Assembly: GCA_009801015.1 (NCBI GenBank)
Contig: VHZZ01002180.1
Location: 52,235 to 73,381 of the forward strand
Reading direction: 5' to 3'
DNA: 21,147 bases
From: Silene noctiflora
Taxonomy: Eukaryota > Streptophyta > Magnoliopsida > Caryophyllales > Caryophyllaceae
Position 1 is the first letter of the stretch; each line of letters starts with the position of its first letter. The notes under the pieces are model-generated. The model was not told where the DNA came from. It saw only the letters and a list, made by a program, of their open reading frames with translations, and searched no databases. Of this stretch, positions 1 to 8,293 are shown piece after piece. Made by a program: the position numbers and the translations under genes.

Positions 1-505
1 ACCATTGCTTGGCGGTTCCGATTAAGGAGAAAGGAAACAACACCCATCGAATTTGATCTTGTGTTACCCCCGTTTAAGAAATAGCATCACAATAGTCACA
101 AAATGTCTCCATGTGAAGATGTGAATCCTCACTAGGCATTCCTCCAAATTGACTTCTTTTAACGAGTTGAATAAATGCGGCTTTCGCTATGAAATTCCCG
201 GTTATGTGAGCGGATGTAGGAGTAACATTTGGTAGGTTCTCCTCGGTTGGAACGAAATGAGATACAAATTTAGGAATGTTTGGTGGTATAGGTATAAGGT
301 TGGCTTCTCCTTGTCTTCCAAAAGGATTAGTAAACTCAATTCTTTTCACTTGTGCAATTCCCACGTCTACAAGCCCTCGGATACCAAAGTTTGGCTCTCC
401 CGTTGTTGAAGTAGAAGACCCTCAAAAGGCCCTTCTTATTCCTCTCAACGTCCTCTGAATCTCGTGATCAATGGGTAGGTGATTACCTTGTAATCTCCTA
501 GTCAT
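1..505 (-). pseudogene. gag: Broken gag N-terminal region (Ty3/gypsy, Athila/Tat type)
   Basis: The minus-strand translation contains the block FGGMPSEDSHLHMETFCDYC, a variant of the capsid-domain signature of plant Ty3/gypsy Gag (in relatives, GLPSEDPNxHLxxFLxxCD). It is followed by a stretch resembling the QDQIRWVLFPFSL block. Upstream is a basic, low-complexity leader that begins near 505, just downstream of the primer site. Gag is the structural capsid protein that packages element RNA in cytoplasmic particles. The copy is a fossil with at least two breaks in the visible part, and it is cut by the window edge. Assignment to the retrotransposon gag family (PF03732) rests on the block order and is fairly secure; the exact lineage is less so. 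Confidence 0.75.
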
Positions 506-617
506 GCAAAATATCAAAAACTAGAAAACAATTAGAACCTCCTTGAGTAATTGGCTCCCTTAAGGTAAAAGACAAAACTAAAAAGCAATTAAATGACAAC
601 AATTCAACAATGCACCA

Positions 618-635
618 TCCCCGGCAACGGCGCCA
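618..635 (-). other. Primer binding site, tRNA-Asp type
   Basis: The minus strand reads TGGCGCCGTTGCCGGGGA. It is complementary to the 3' end of plant tRNA-Asp including the CCA tail, and is the usual primer site of Athila-type elements. It lies three bases inside the LTR end at 639, as expected. Confidence 0.88.
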
Positions 636-965
636 TTTTGATGCGGAGCCTTAGTCGTCACGCCTTATCAAACAATTATTATACTCTAACTAACTAGCAA
701 GTAGCAAGTAGGGGTCGAACCCAAAGGATGGTTTGTCAAATTACGATCAAATGCAAGCTAGTCATGTCTTAGTGTCACAATTTTGAGTTGAGTTGGAAAC
801 TATACTACTGTAACAATAATGTAAAGAAATGGAATAACAAAGAATGCAAATAAAAGTAAAGATGTAAACAATTGAATAAAGGTACTGGGGTGTCATGGGT
901 TCATAGGGGAAACATGGTATGATCATAGTAATGAATCCGATAAATGATTGTAGTTATGCTAGGTT

Positions 966-1117
966 CGAGTTCGTTTATATCTTACAACCCTTGGGAAGGT
1001 CTACGTCTCGGAGTCGAGTTGGTTTAATTTATAGCTTACGACTCCTACAACGACTTCGTTCTACCTATTCAACAAATTCATGGTCTAACAAAACTCGAGT
1101 TGGTTTATATCTTACAA
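966..1117. repeat. Three dispersed copies of a 22-27 bp motif inside the LTR
   Basis: Copies begin at 966, 1015 and 1096. The shared core on the plus strand is CGAGTTNGTTTATATCTTAC; the middle copy has a small insertion. The copies lie downstream of the TATA box in the minus-strand sense, so they fall in the R/U5 region. Function unknown. Confidence 0.6.
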
Positions 1118-1642
1118 GTCTTGTTAAATGGGTAGAGAATCATGCTAGGTTGTTAATCAAGCATTTCATCAAACATAACATGTGCAAAAGTTGAAGTGCA
1201 TAAGAAAAAATCATTCATATGAACTCATCATACATAGATCTACTCCATGATTATTCCCCTACTCCCCCATTAACTCTAGTTATAGGACTACTCACACATC
1301 ATGGTGGTAAGCATACAAAAGAGGGTGTCAAACATCTTAGCAAGCATGAACATGATGATGAAGTAAATAACAAAACAAGTAAATAAATGATTAAGTAAAG
1401 AGTGAAATATTATACCAACTTAAAATGAAAAGAGAATGGAATAACAATAGAAGAAAGCTTTGATTGATGATGAGTTGTCAATTCCCCAATGCAAAACCCA
1501 AGAATTCTTCTATTACAAACTAGATCTTAAATTACTTGAATCACAAGGAAATGATTAAAGTGTAATTAAGCTAATCTAAACTATGAGATAAAGTTGTAAT
1601 GCTCTCGTAAGCTTGGTCTCCCTCTCTCTCCCATTATATAGG

Positions 1643-1651
1643 CTATTTATA
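1643..1651 (-). promoter_or_regulatory. TATA box of the Athila-type LTR
   Basis: The minus strand reads TATAAATAG, then CCTATATAAT and a GGGAGAGAGAGGGAGA purine tract. It is the best core-promoter match in the LTR and lies about 85 bp downstream of the nearest palindrome of the array. Confidence 0.6.
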
Positions 1652-1736
1652 CTAAGTACAAAATTATGGTTACCTAAGGGCTTAAATTACGATTAGCCCC
1701 CTTAAATTACTCCAAGTAGGAGCAAGAGCTTGTAAG

Positions 1737-1928
1737 ACTCGTGGGAGTCCCCATCGTGTAAGAAGGATAGGAGCTGTTGGGGGACTCGTGCGAGTCAGGG
1801 AGGACTCGCACGAACTGGCTTCAAACTCGCACGAGTTAAGGAGGACTCGCGCGAGTTCTCCTTCAGTTTCAGCCCTTTTTGGATTGTTTCCCCAAGACTC
1901 GTGGAAGCTCCTCAGGATTCGTGGAGGC
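1737..1928. repeat. Phased 12-bp palindrome array (ACTCGYRCGAGT) in the LTR
   Basis: Four good units start at 1784, 1804, 1825 and 1845, for example ACTCGTGCGAGT, ACTCGCACGAGT and ACTCGCGCGAGT. Intervals are 20, 21 and 20 bp. Half-decayed units start at 1737, 1897 and 1917. The gap between blocks is 52 bp and the last interval is 20 bp again. The spacing of about two DNA turns would place each palindrome on the same face of the helix. The array is upstream of the TATA box in the direction of element transcription, so it may be a binding-site cluster or a CpG-rich silencing target. Confidence 0.75.
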
Positions 1929-2182
1929 TCCTCATCATTGCCCAAATACTCCTCAAAGCTACTATGGGCTTTAGCCCTGGTCCCTCATCTTTGTTTGGCC
2001 GTTAAGTGCAATCCATTTAGCTCCCGAAATGTTCATGAATCCAAGCTCCTACCAAAAGCACCAAATCCTCATAGAATAACAAATAGGCAACTAAAGATAA
2101 TAAACGACCCTAATACATGCATAAAAGCGTGTAGAACAAGCCTAGTTAGGGGACTAAATGTGCATAAATACGAGACACATCA

Positions 2183-2366
2183 TTGGGTTTGACAGTTTTT
2201 GATATTTCACCGGTTAAGGTAGAGGAAGAAGCGGGATGAGCGCAATCTCCAAATTTGAGAAGGTCATATCCGAAAAGAATATTGTAGACTTGGTTTTTCC
2301 AATTAAAGTAGGTTAGGGAGCATTGGGATTGGACGAGTTCTGAATTAGGTTGCTATGAGGAGCCAT
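2183..2366 (-). pseudogene. Broken Ty1/copia-type gag N-terminus
   Basis: A minus-strand ATG at 2364-2366 opens MAPHSNLIQNSSNPNAP. Further along, the block FNWKNQVYNILFGYDLLKF matches the N-terminal signature of copia Gag and copia-like host-domesticated proteins (NYxxWKxQxxxLLxGYxLxxF). The Athila-type LTR begins at its left edge, so the rest of this gag was split off or lies beyond the window. It is broken, with at least one break besides the insertion. I found no copia primer site or LTR upstream (to the right), so it may be a fragment or a 5'-degraded copy and not a recognisable whole element. Confidence 0.6.
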
Positions 2367-2703
2367 TAGTGTGATTTGGGCGAGAAAAAGGCAAGGGAGA
2401 TACGTTATATGAGGGACAGAGTAGGGCAGGAAAGGGTAGACGGAAAAAAACTGAATACGAGAGAGAGAACAGATCTTACAAGCTCGAGCTCATGTATTTA
2501 ATTATTCAATTAATTATGTTCTGTATAAAAATATGGTAGAATAAAAACAATTTAACAAGTTTAATATATTGATCAATTTTTTTTATATATATATAAAATA
2601 GAGTTCTATAAATGTAGAGTTGGGTTATTTTATAGATAATTTTTTTTTTGTTTATGAAAGATAGTTCGCATTAGGAAATCGGAAATGCAATCGAAAAGGG
2701 AAG
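2367..2703. other. A+T-rich sequence upstream of the copia-like gag, no gene
   Basis: The part nearest gag (2367-2480) is purine-rich on the plus strand and could be its leader. Beyond it lie T-tracts and a short TA run near 2585-2597. I see no LTR end, tRNA-Met primer site or reading frame. Confidence 0.5.
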
Positions 2704-3429
2704 CAAAGGGAAAGGAAAGGGTTTCCCTTTGATGTTCATATATGTTTGGTTCATAATAGAAAAAGGAACGAAGAAATAAAAAACTCATTATTAATCACTA
2801 ACTAAACCACCACCACCATTCCCAAACAACTTAATTGGTGCTGCCTCCCCCTCGTTAGTGTCTATTGCATCGTGCCTCCCTACCGACACCTTCTGCACCG
2901 CACCTTCCCACTCCTCATGCCAGCTCCCCTCCCGCTCCCCCTCCCCCTCCAAGCGAAACCACTATCTATAACACTTAAGTCCCACCAACCACTTTGATCT
3001 AATACCCGTCTCATACTCCTGAAATCACCTCCCCCACCCCCTTGAAACACCAGATAATAATTGGTGGTACAGTGTGGTACTTAAGGGTTTAGAGGTGGCA
3101 ATTTTGATGCGGGTGGGGCTAGTCGAGGCTGCTGGAGTAAGTGATCGGCGTGACCGTTGGAGATAAACGTCTCCTGGAGTAGTGCCGCCAGTGATGATGG
3201 AGGTGGTTGGTGTTGGTGGTTGATGTTGAGAATGAATGTAAGAGGTTGTAGTGGTGGTGAAGTAGGCAATAGAGTAAGGGTATGACAAGCCCTTAATGAG
3301 TGCGGCGGGGAATCAATTGGAGGGATCTGGGGCAATCCTTTCTTGAATTTTGGGTAAAGAGTAAGGAAAATGTGACTAAATAAACAACAGCAAAGAAAAA
3401 GGGAGAGTTTATTCCCTTTCTCTTTCCTG
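2704..3429. repeat. Possible degenerate inverted-repeat element with C/T-rich interior
   Basis: The left end (2704-2731) contains GGGAAAGGAAAGGG followed by TTTCCCTTTG. The right end (3391-3429) contains CCCTTTCTCTTTCC, so the two purine tracts are roughly inverted about 700 bp apart. Between them is a cytosine-rich stretch (2805-3060) and a GT-rich stretch (3180-3260). Short open frames here are proline/threonine- or serine-rich and look like chance products of composition. I find no clear target duplication. It could be a worn MITE or simply low-complexity DNA. Confidence 0.3.
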
Positions 3430-3646
3430 AATACCCTCGACCAAAGTTGGGAGGTGTCTACTCCATTAAATTGCCTTCAGTATCCCCGAATGAAATTTCT
3501 CCAACTATCGATAAGGGATACACTCCTAGTCAACAAAAAAATGAAACCGGAAAATTATTGTTTTTATGTTTAGGGAAACCCAAGGAAAGGTATGAACACA
3601 AGTTTTTAGGTTTTGTTTATAATGAAAGTATTTTAAATTATATTAC

Positions 3647-3855
3647 TACTCCTTCTATCCTAGTCCATAGTTATCTATTTCCATTTTTAGGGTATATTAT
3701 TGAATATTATCTATTTTTATTTTTGGTAACCTTTTGAGGGTATTCCTTGTGCATGTTGGGTTAAGTGATTTCTATGGACCAAATTCACCCATATTTATTT
3801 TAGTAATCTTTGTGTAAAAAGCAATAGATAACTATTGATCGGGACGAATGAAGTA
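3647..3855. mobile_element. Stowaway-like MITE, about 205 bp
   Basis: Terminal inverted repeats of about 33 bp are visible. The left reads CTCCTTCTATCCTAGTC and continues ATAGTTATCTATTT. The right, reverse-complemented, reads CTTCATTCGTCCCGATC and continues AATAGTTATCTATT. They are diverged forms of the Stowaway end CTCCCTCCGTCCC. TA dinucleotides at 3647-3648 and 3854-3855 are the expected target duplication of Tc1/mariner-mobilised elements. It has no coding capacity and would depend on a mariner-like transposase elsewhere. Confidence 0.82.
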
Positions 3856-3978
3856 TTTCGCCACATCTTCCATTTGTGTTGTACTCCGTATCAATTATTC
3901 GTTCGGTTGCCATACGGTAATTAAACTCCTATGAATTTAGAAAATACATGAATTGAACAATTGATGTGATTGATCAAA

Positions 3979-4191
3979 AGGCGTCTGGTTGGCATACAAG
4001 AATTAAATGCATGCGAGAGTTTACAATTACCTAAGAGAGGTTAACTAGTTCAATTCCTCCATGATGAAGGAGTTGACAATTCATGCGAAAATAAAAATCA
4101 CCCAATTTTGGGTAACCAAATCACATCCATTTTCTCATTTCATAAGAATTTACCATTCCCCCTTTTCATTGATGCAACCAAACAACATTTA
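3979..4191. repeat. Foldback/MITE candidate
   Basis: The left end contains TCTGGTTGGCAT and the right end, reverse-complemented, TGTTTGGTTGCAT. The centre (4051-4075) is a near-perfect palindrome built on CAATTCCTCC/GAAGGAGTTG. A related left end, CGGTTGCCATACGGTAATTA, lies just outside at 3904-3924, as if a second copy once abutted. No convincing target duplication was found, so the family (hAT or Mutator-like) is open. Confidence 0.35.
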
Positions 4192-4685
4192 GTCTCATTT
4201 TAACTATAAGAATTAGTAATCAAATTGTCCACCATATCCTCTCTCTAACTCACCTATGTGGCTATGTGTTCCCCAACTTTTCTTCCTACCCCTACGATTT
4301 TTGTCCCAAGCCTTGATAGAACTATGATGGCAAAAGGGAGTGAATGGATTTAATACACTATGGTCTGGCCAATCACACAACGTCCAGGCACCAGAGAGGG
4401 TCAAAGAGTCAAAGTTGAATATAATGTAACCGAAAAATTTGTATCTTTTGAAAAGATTGTATTCCTTAAATCTAAACCTTTATAATATTTTCTTCCATAA
4501 TTGTCTTTAAATGTGAGAAGGACACTAAAGAACACAAGAATTTTCAATGTAAGCAAGCCCGCACATCTTTCTTTCATTAGTCATTTTCAGCTTCAGCAAA
4601 TTATGATCTGAAACATGGCATGAGAAAGTTGAAGGGATTTGTACTTAAAACGATTTTAATAGACAAATCTCCAAAACCATGTGCA
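4192..4685. other. No recognisable feature
   Basis: A+T-rich unique-looking DNA. A minus-strand frame of 63 codons at 4213-4404 has no motif I recognise. If the copia-type LTR at 4686-5240 once belonged to a whole element, this side would be its internal leader, but only a weak primer-site resemblance is present at its edge. Confidence 0.4.
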
Positions 4686-5240
4686 TGTTAGAAATCATAA
4701 TTAAACTTAAATAAAGAGGGCAATCGAATTACCTCACAGCGGAATTAATCCGTGAGCAAATAATATCCAGCAAATAAGAAAATAAGACCAGATCTGAATA
4801 ACCCAACTGCTACAAATAACTAAGAGCACTCCAATTATAGTGTCTCCACTAGTATCCACATGTATGAATGGGAGATGCGATTTGTATGCTAGTACAAACG
4901 GTAGGGTTTATTAAAACTCATAGAGTGAATAGAATGATTAAACTAACTCTCATATATCTCTATATATAGGGGAGTAATAACTCAGTTTCCTAATCAAACT
5001 CTTACCTTAATCGCAGCTAGGCCTAATCTAATTAGAACCTTATTTCCATATAAATAAGAAACACTATATTCATCTTGTGTGTGACCCAATGAGCTCGTTT
5101 AATTCTACACGAATCCTTAAACTCATTTAAGATTCGGTCCGTAAACGTCTTCTAGCAAAACGTTACAGTTACCTAAAATATAAATTGAGTTACCTTAATT
5201 GGACTCCGAACATAAATACAAAAAAATAGGACAACCAACA
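4686..5240 (-). repeat. Copia-type LTR, probably solo or truncated
   Basis: On the minus strand the 3' end reads ATTCCGCTGTGAGG and later ATTTCTAACA, close to the usual end of plant Ty1/copia LTRs (TTCCGCTGCG...AACA). A CCTATATATAGAGA core promoter lies midway (4960-4972). The 5' end is placed at TGTTGGTTGTCC near 5240, giving about 555 bp, but this edge is uncertain. The expected TGGTATCAGAGC primer site is absent; TGGTTTTGGAG a few bases beyond the CA end is only a weak match. No clean target duplication was seen, so I cannot separate a solo LTR from a truncated element. Confidence 0.5.
4960..4972 (-). promoter_or_regulatory. TATA box of the copia-type LTR
   Basis: The minus strand reads CCCTATATATAGAGAT, a strong plant TATA match inside the LTR. 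Because the core is palindromic it could also be read on the plus strand; orientation follows the LTR end signals. Confidence 0.45.
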
Positions 5241-5413
5241 CGGTTATGGTGCTGTTGTGTCAATCGTGTTTCCTGGTTATCCATGGACGGACATTTTTAA
5301 ATGTTGTACAATAATAAGTCAGTACGTATTTTTATCAACTAGTCTCTCTTCCTGTCTAAAAATTAAAACGGGTCAAATACTTTAAATAAGATAAAAGTAA
5401 AATGCTTAGGAAA
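5241..5413. other. Short spacer, no feature seen
   Basis: A+T-rich sequence between the copia-type LTR and the second Stowaway element. If the LTR boundary is wrong, part of this could belong to it. Confidence 0.35.
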
Positions 5414-5625
5414 TACTCCCTCTATCCTGGTTATTTGTTGTCTTCTTCTATTTTGGGGTGTCTTAATCAATTGTTGTTCTTTCTATTTTAAGAATGAATT
5501 TGGTGAACAATTTGATCATTCACACTCAATTTGTTCCACTTGTCATTTAGTAATTGGTCCCTACCTCTTTCCTTGATCTTCGTGCCAAAACCGAAGGACA
5601 ACAATTGACCGGGACGGAGGGAGTA
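5414..5625. mobile_element. Stowaway MITE, 208 bp, well preserved
   Basis: The left end is CTCCCTCTATCCTGGTTATT and the right end, reverse-complemented, is CTCCCTCCGTCCCGGTCAAT. Both continue into TTGTTGTC, so the inverted repeats are at least 26 bp. TA target duplications lie at 5414-5415 and 5624-5625. The right terminus is an exact Stowaway consensus (GGGACGGAGGGAG). It is better preserved than the copy at 3647, and its interior differs, so the two are separate insertions. Non-coding. Confidence 0.9.
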
Positions 5626-6172
5626 ACAAATGTTTGTCTTCTCTACTCGAGTCTGATAGTACCCATTTTAAGCTAAAATATCCGTCTTAAATGAGAATTT
5701 GTGATTTTTTATTTGATAATGGAGTAAATTATGTGAATAACTTGCTATACGAAATGTAAGTAATTCTTACTAAACACTTGCACCGTTGAAGCAGGTGGCT
5801 ACAAGCCAATGCATTGGTATTATCGTAACTTTAATATTTAGAATCTTAGCTAGTTTGTAAATTAGTTAGTTCATTCCATTGAATTCTATGCATTTACTTT
5901 ATGCACGTCTATTAATATCCGTTTTTTTTTCATATCTTTAGTTATATATTGATAAAAATTATAGAAATTTGATATTGACAATGTACTCGACAGGACAATT
6001 TAAATAAGATCTCACATGACTATCTTTTATGCTATATATTAGAAGTTGTATCGAAAATTCATTCCAATTATAAATAGTACCTAAAAAGTAAATGTATAGA
6101 AATCAATGAAATGGAGGACGTAACATCTTGCTGCACTTGCACTGTTGAAGCAGGTGGCTATAACTAAGCCTA
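5626..6172. other. Non-coding A+T-rich DNA with a duplicated 27-bp block
   Basis: No gene seen. The stretch contains two nearly identical 27-bp blocks at 5775-5801 and 6134-6160, listed separately. A short CCGTCTTAAA motif near 5682 resembles pieces of other inverted-repeat elements in this window. Confidence 0.45.
5775..6160 (+). repeat. Pair of 27-bp direct repeats 359 bp apart
   Basis: The blocks at 5775-5801 and 6134-6160 match at 26 of 27 bases; the core is GTTGAAGCAGGTGGCTA. The surrounding sequence is not repeated. Such a pair may mark the edges of an old insertion or be two copies of a conserved small-RNA or protein site. I cannot decide from sequence alone. Confidence 0.7.
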
Positions 6173-6584
6173 TAAGAGCATCCACAATGAAGAGTATATC
6201 ACCTCCCTCTTATTTCTTCTTTTTCTTTCTATCTTTTTGACAACTCACATTCTCTTTCATCCAATTTTTTTTCGACTATCTTCATCCTCCTCTTTAATTT
6301 TTTCCTCACATCAAAGAGGATCATCTCTTCCTCCTCTTCTATATTTTAATTGTTTTTTATAATAGTTAATAAATTTATCAAAATAAAATATAAATCACAT
6401 GGTCCAACTTTAGAGGAGAGTGGGCACTTGAGCCAAGGTTGTACTTCCTCTAAAAATAGAGGAAGTCTTCATCTTCCTCTTTCAAAGAGTATGTCAAAAT
6501 TAGTCCCCCATTGAAGAGGATATTCTCCTAAAGAAGAAAAGGTGCTAAGAGGATGCATCATTCTCTTCAATGTGGGTGCTCTAA
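6173..6584. mobile_element. PIF/Harbinger-type (Tourist-like) MITE, 406 bp
   Basis: The left terminus reads GAGCATCCACAATGAAGAG. The right terminus, reverse-complemented, reads GAGCACCCACATTGAAGAG. These form inverted repeats of about 25 bp with two mismatches in the first 19. Both are flanked by TAA (6173-6175 and 6582-6584), the 3-bp TWA duplication of PIF/Harbinger transposases. The interior is C/T-rich on the left and has a GAGGAAG/CTTCCTC inner hairpin on the right. Non-coding, so moved in trans. Confidence 0.85.
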
Positions 6585-7110
6585 GTCTCTGTTGCAGCAC
6601 CACACAAGCACTGATTAGCAATCATTAAACTAGCGGCTTAAAACAATATATCAAATAAAATAAGAGTAAATATTACGGAGTACTATTAATCACGAGTGTT
6701 ATGCAGAGTAACATAGATTTTAGCTAATATCTCTATTCTATTATAAATTCCGTCATTATTTTTAATTAGCTACTGAAAATAAGTGATTTGTTACTGAAAT
6801 ATTTGTAGCTAATTATTTTACCTTGCATATAGTGATGGATACTGCACTCAACAATTTCCTTTTTTTCTTTTTTTTCTTTTTTTTGGAGATTAACACCTCT
6901 CCATGTGGAAAAAACCTCACAAAAAATTTTTATTAGGGCTATAGAGCTATACCTCTTACGAAGTATATATTCATCGGTTATACATATGTATATATAGATC
7001 GTAAGATCGAGCAAATAGACCTAACTTATATTGACGAATTGAATACATGGTGTGAACTAAAAACTAGGAGGTGTGCATGCAATCACTGAGATCATGTTCT
7101 TTTTCATTGT
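6585..7110. other. No gene; pyrimidine tract
   Basis: A+T-rich DNA with an 18-25 base T-rich tract at about 6860-6884. The 82-codon minus-strand frame at 6766-7014 is lysine-rich because of that tract and has no recognisable domain. Confidence 0.45.
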
Positions 7111-7172
7111 GTTCGTACCAGAGGCGATTCTAGTGATGTCCTTAAACATTGTGTTCGTATCAGAGGCAATTC
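7105..7172 (+). repeat. Tandemly doubled left end of the hAT-like element
   Basis: Two 26-bp blocks, at 7105-7130 and 7147-7172, match at 24 of 26 bases and lie 42 bp apart. Each contains the target-duplication word (GTTCGTAC or GTTCGTAT) followed by the hAT terminus CAGAGGCRATTC. So both the terminus and its flanking host word are repeated. Confidence 0.75.
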
Positions 7173-7239
7173 AAGGAGGTGCATGGGTTGACTTGCACCC
7201 CGCAAAACCCTAGAAATAAATAAATTTTCAATTAATAAT

Positions 7240-7310
7240 GTAAGTTAGTTGGTCTAGTGGTCTTACAAGTGTTTAGTGTGCAAGTGCCAGAAGGTTGTGT
7301 TCTACCTCCA
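7240..7310 (+). repeat. tRNA-derived SINE-like fragment
   Basis: TTGGTCTAGTGG at 7249-7260 resembles an RNA polymerase III A box (TRGYNNARNGG), and GGTTGTGTTCTACC at 7293-7306 resembles a decayed B box (GGTTCGANTCC). The spacing of about 44 bases suits a tRNA-derived promoter. It cannot fold into a functional tRNA as it stands. There is no clear poly(A) tail or target duplication, so its limits are unknown. Confidence 0.4.
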
Positions 7311-7363
7311 TGACATGCGATTTTACTTTTATTTATTTGGGGAGTGATAGGGCGACACCGGGT

Positions 7364-7382
7364 GTTACTGAAACTCAGTAAC
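7364..7382. other. Short hairpin GTTACTGA-N3-TCAGTAAC
   Basis: Perfect 8-bp arms around a 3-base loop, followed by AGCTTAATTAAAAAAAA. It could mark the end of the SINE-like piece or be a terminator-like tail; not proven. Confidence 0.45.
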
Positions 7383-8084
7383 AGCTTAATTAAAAAAAAT
7401 GATAAAAATAGAAAAATAAGAATTAATTTTTAAATTTTGCGCCAAATTTAATGGGCAATATTGTAACTTAACCTAATTACATTTGGGAAATGTTGTGATT
7501 TGAAAAAAAATCCATCTATGATGGGATTATTTTTGCGAAGTAGGTGAATTTAACACGTTGATTCATAGACAACCTTGTAAGGATTACCAAGACTTTATGG
7601 TGCTACTCTTCATCAACGGCTCTGGGGAAAGTTTTTCATGTGTATTAAATCAGCAATTACATTTTTGCAGCATATGATTACTTTGTGAATTTTCGTTGAT
7701 TGATTACTCAGATTCCCAATAACGACAACACATGACCTCAGAAAATTAAATAACGGATAATTTAACGATAATTTCCTACATCACAAACACAAAGAAAGTT
7801 GTAAATTTCAATGATGAACTCTAAATTAATTACCCAGATTCATTGAAATTCCTAACCTAGTATCCCCATGTTAATAATTTTTAAACTATTAAGTTGGAAT
7901 TTGTATTAAAATAAGTAAATTAAACTTCCTAAAATACCCTTCTAAAGTGAAAAGTTTTAAATTTTAAAAATACCTCAAAAATAGCATGAATTTACTAAAA
8001 TATGGTCCCAATGAAATATACTAACTATAACAATTTAATAGAACTACGAAATAGTAACCTTTGTCTTCTGTTGACCCATTAAAA

Positions 8085-8293
8085 GCACGTTTGACCTTAT
8101 TTCTCAAAAATGAGTTTTTGTATTTCAAGATTAATTTTTAAAAAGCGAGAAGCATCAATTTGGTACTTCTGTTTTTATGGGCAAAACTATGAATTTTTAG
8201 CTTTTGAGAATTTTTTTTTCGCTTTTAGAAAATGTTGTATTTGGCCAAAAAGTGTTTTTAAGTCCAAAAACAGTTTTACAAGGCTAAACACAC
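8085..8293. mobile_element. Small MITE nested in the hAT-like element (candidate)
   Basis: The left end reads GCACGTTTGACCTT and the right end, reverse-complemented, GTGTGTTTAGCCTTG. Both continue into runs like AAAAATGAGTTTTTG and AAAACTGTTTTTGG. The motif TTTGGCCAAA near the right side is common in plant MITEs of this GTGTTTGGCC class. No clean target duplication was found. A 62-codon frame inside it has no recognisable domain. Confidence 0.42.

Larger units (their letters stand above)
1..2182 (-). mobile_element. Athila/Tat-type Ty3/gypsy element, 5' part
   Basis: Reading the minus strand from 2182 leftwards, the order is 5' LTR, tRNA-Asp-type primer binding site, short leader, then the start of gag, which leaves the window at position 1. 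This order and the primer site are typical of the non-chromovirus Ty3/gypsy lineages (Athila, Tat, Ogre). The LTR has TGATG/CATCA ends. The element interrupts copia gag-like sequence that resumes at 2183 on the same strand, so it is younger than that copia copy. Its 3' part and second LTR lie outside the window, so neither target duplication nor LTR divergence can be read. The coding part is broken. Confidence 0.8.
639..2182 (-). repeat. 5' LTR of Athila/Tat-type element
   Basis: On the minus strand the LTR starts TGATGTGTCTCG at 2182 and ends CTCCGCATCA at 639, giving 5-bp terminal inverted repeats TGATG/CATCA and a length of about 1544 bp. A TATAAATAG box at 1643-1651 places the promoter about 530 bp in from the 5' end. 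U3 carries the palindrome array at 1737-1928, and the downstream part carries three copies of a degenerate 22-bp motif (966-1117). The apparent reading frame at 1788-2192 on the plus strand is a by-product of the LTR sequence. The outer boundary is set where copia gag-like sequence resumes. Confidence 0.8.

Noticed and set aside
1788-2192. 134-codon plus-strand frame
   Set aside because: It reads through the palindrome array and LTR end of the Athila-type element in the antisense direction; a by-product of the LTR.
3025-3335. Two overlapping minus-strand frames of 84-87 codons, rich in Pro, Thr and Ser
   Set aside because: They overlap in different frames, have no domain, and follow from the GT-rich/AC-rich composition; they are not credible genes.
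3447-3737. 96-codon plus-strand frame
   Set aside because: Its 3' half runs into the Stowaway element at 3647, the peptide shows no motif, and base composition matches the surrounding non-coding DNA.
4213-4404. 63-codon minus-strand frame with Trp and Cys residues
   Set aside because: No recognised domain, no supporting neighbour, short enough to be chance.
6860-6884. Poly(A) tail of a minus-strand LINE
   Set aside because: The tract is an irregular T/C mix and no target duplication or LINE 3' end was found next to it.
7084-7160. A microRNA precursor from the repeated GTGTTCGTAYCAGAGG word
   Set aside because: The two copies are direct, not inverted, so they cannot form a foldback.
7249-7306. 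A tRNA gene, from A-box and B-box resemblance
   Set aside because: The B box lacks GGTTCGA, and no cloverleaf stems can be drawn; a SINE-like relic fits better.
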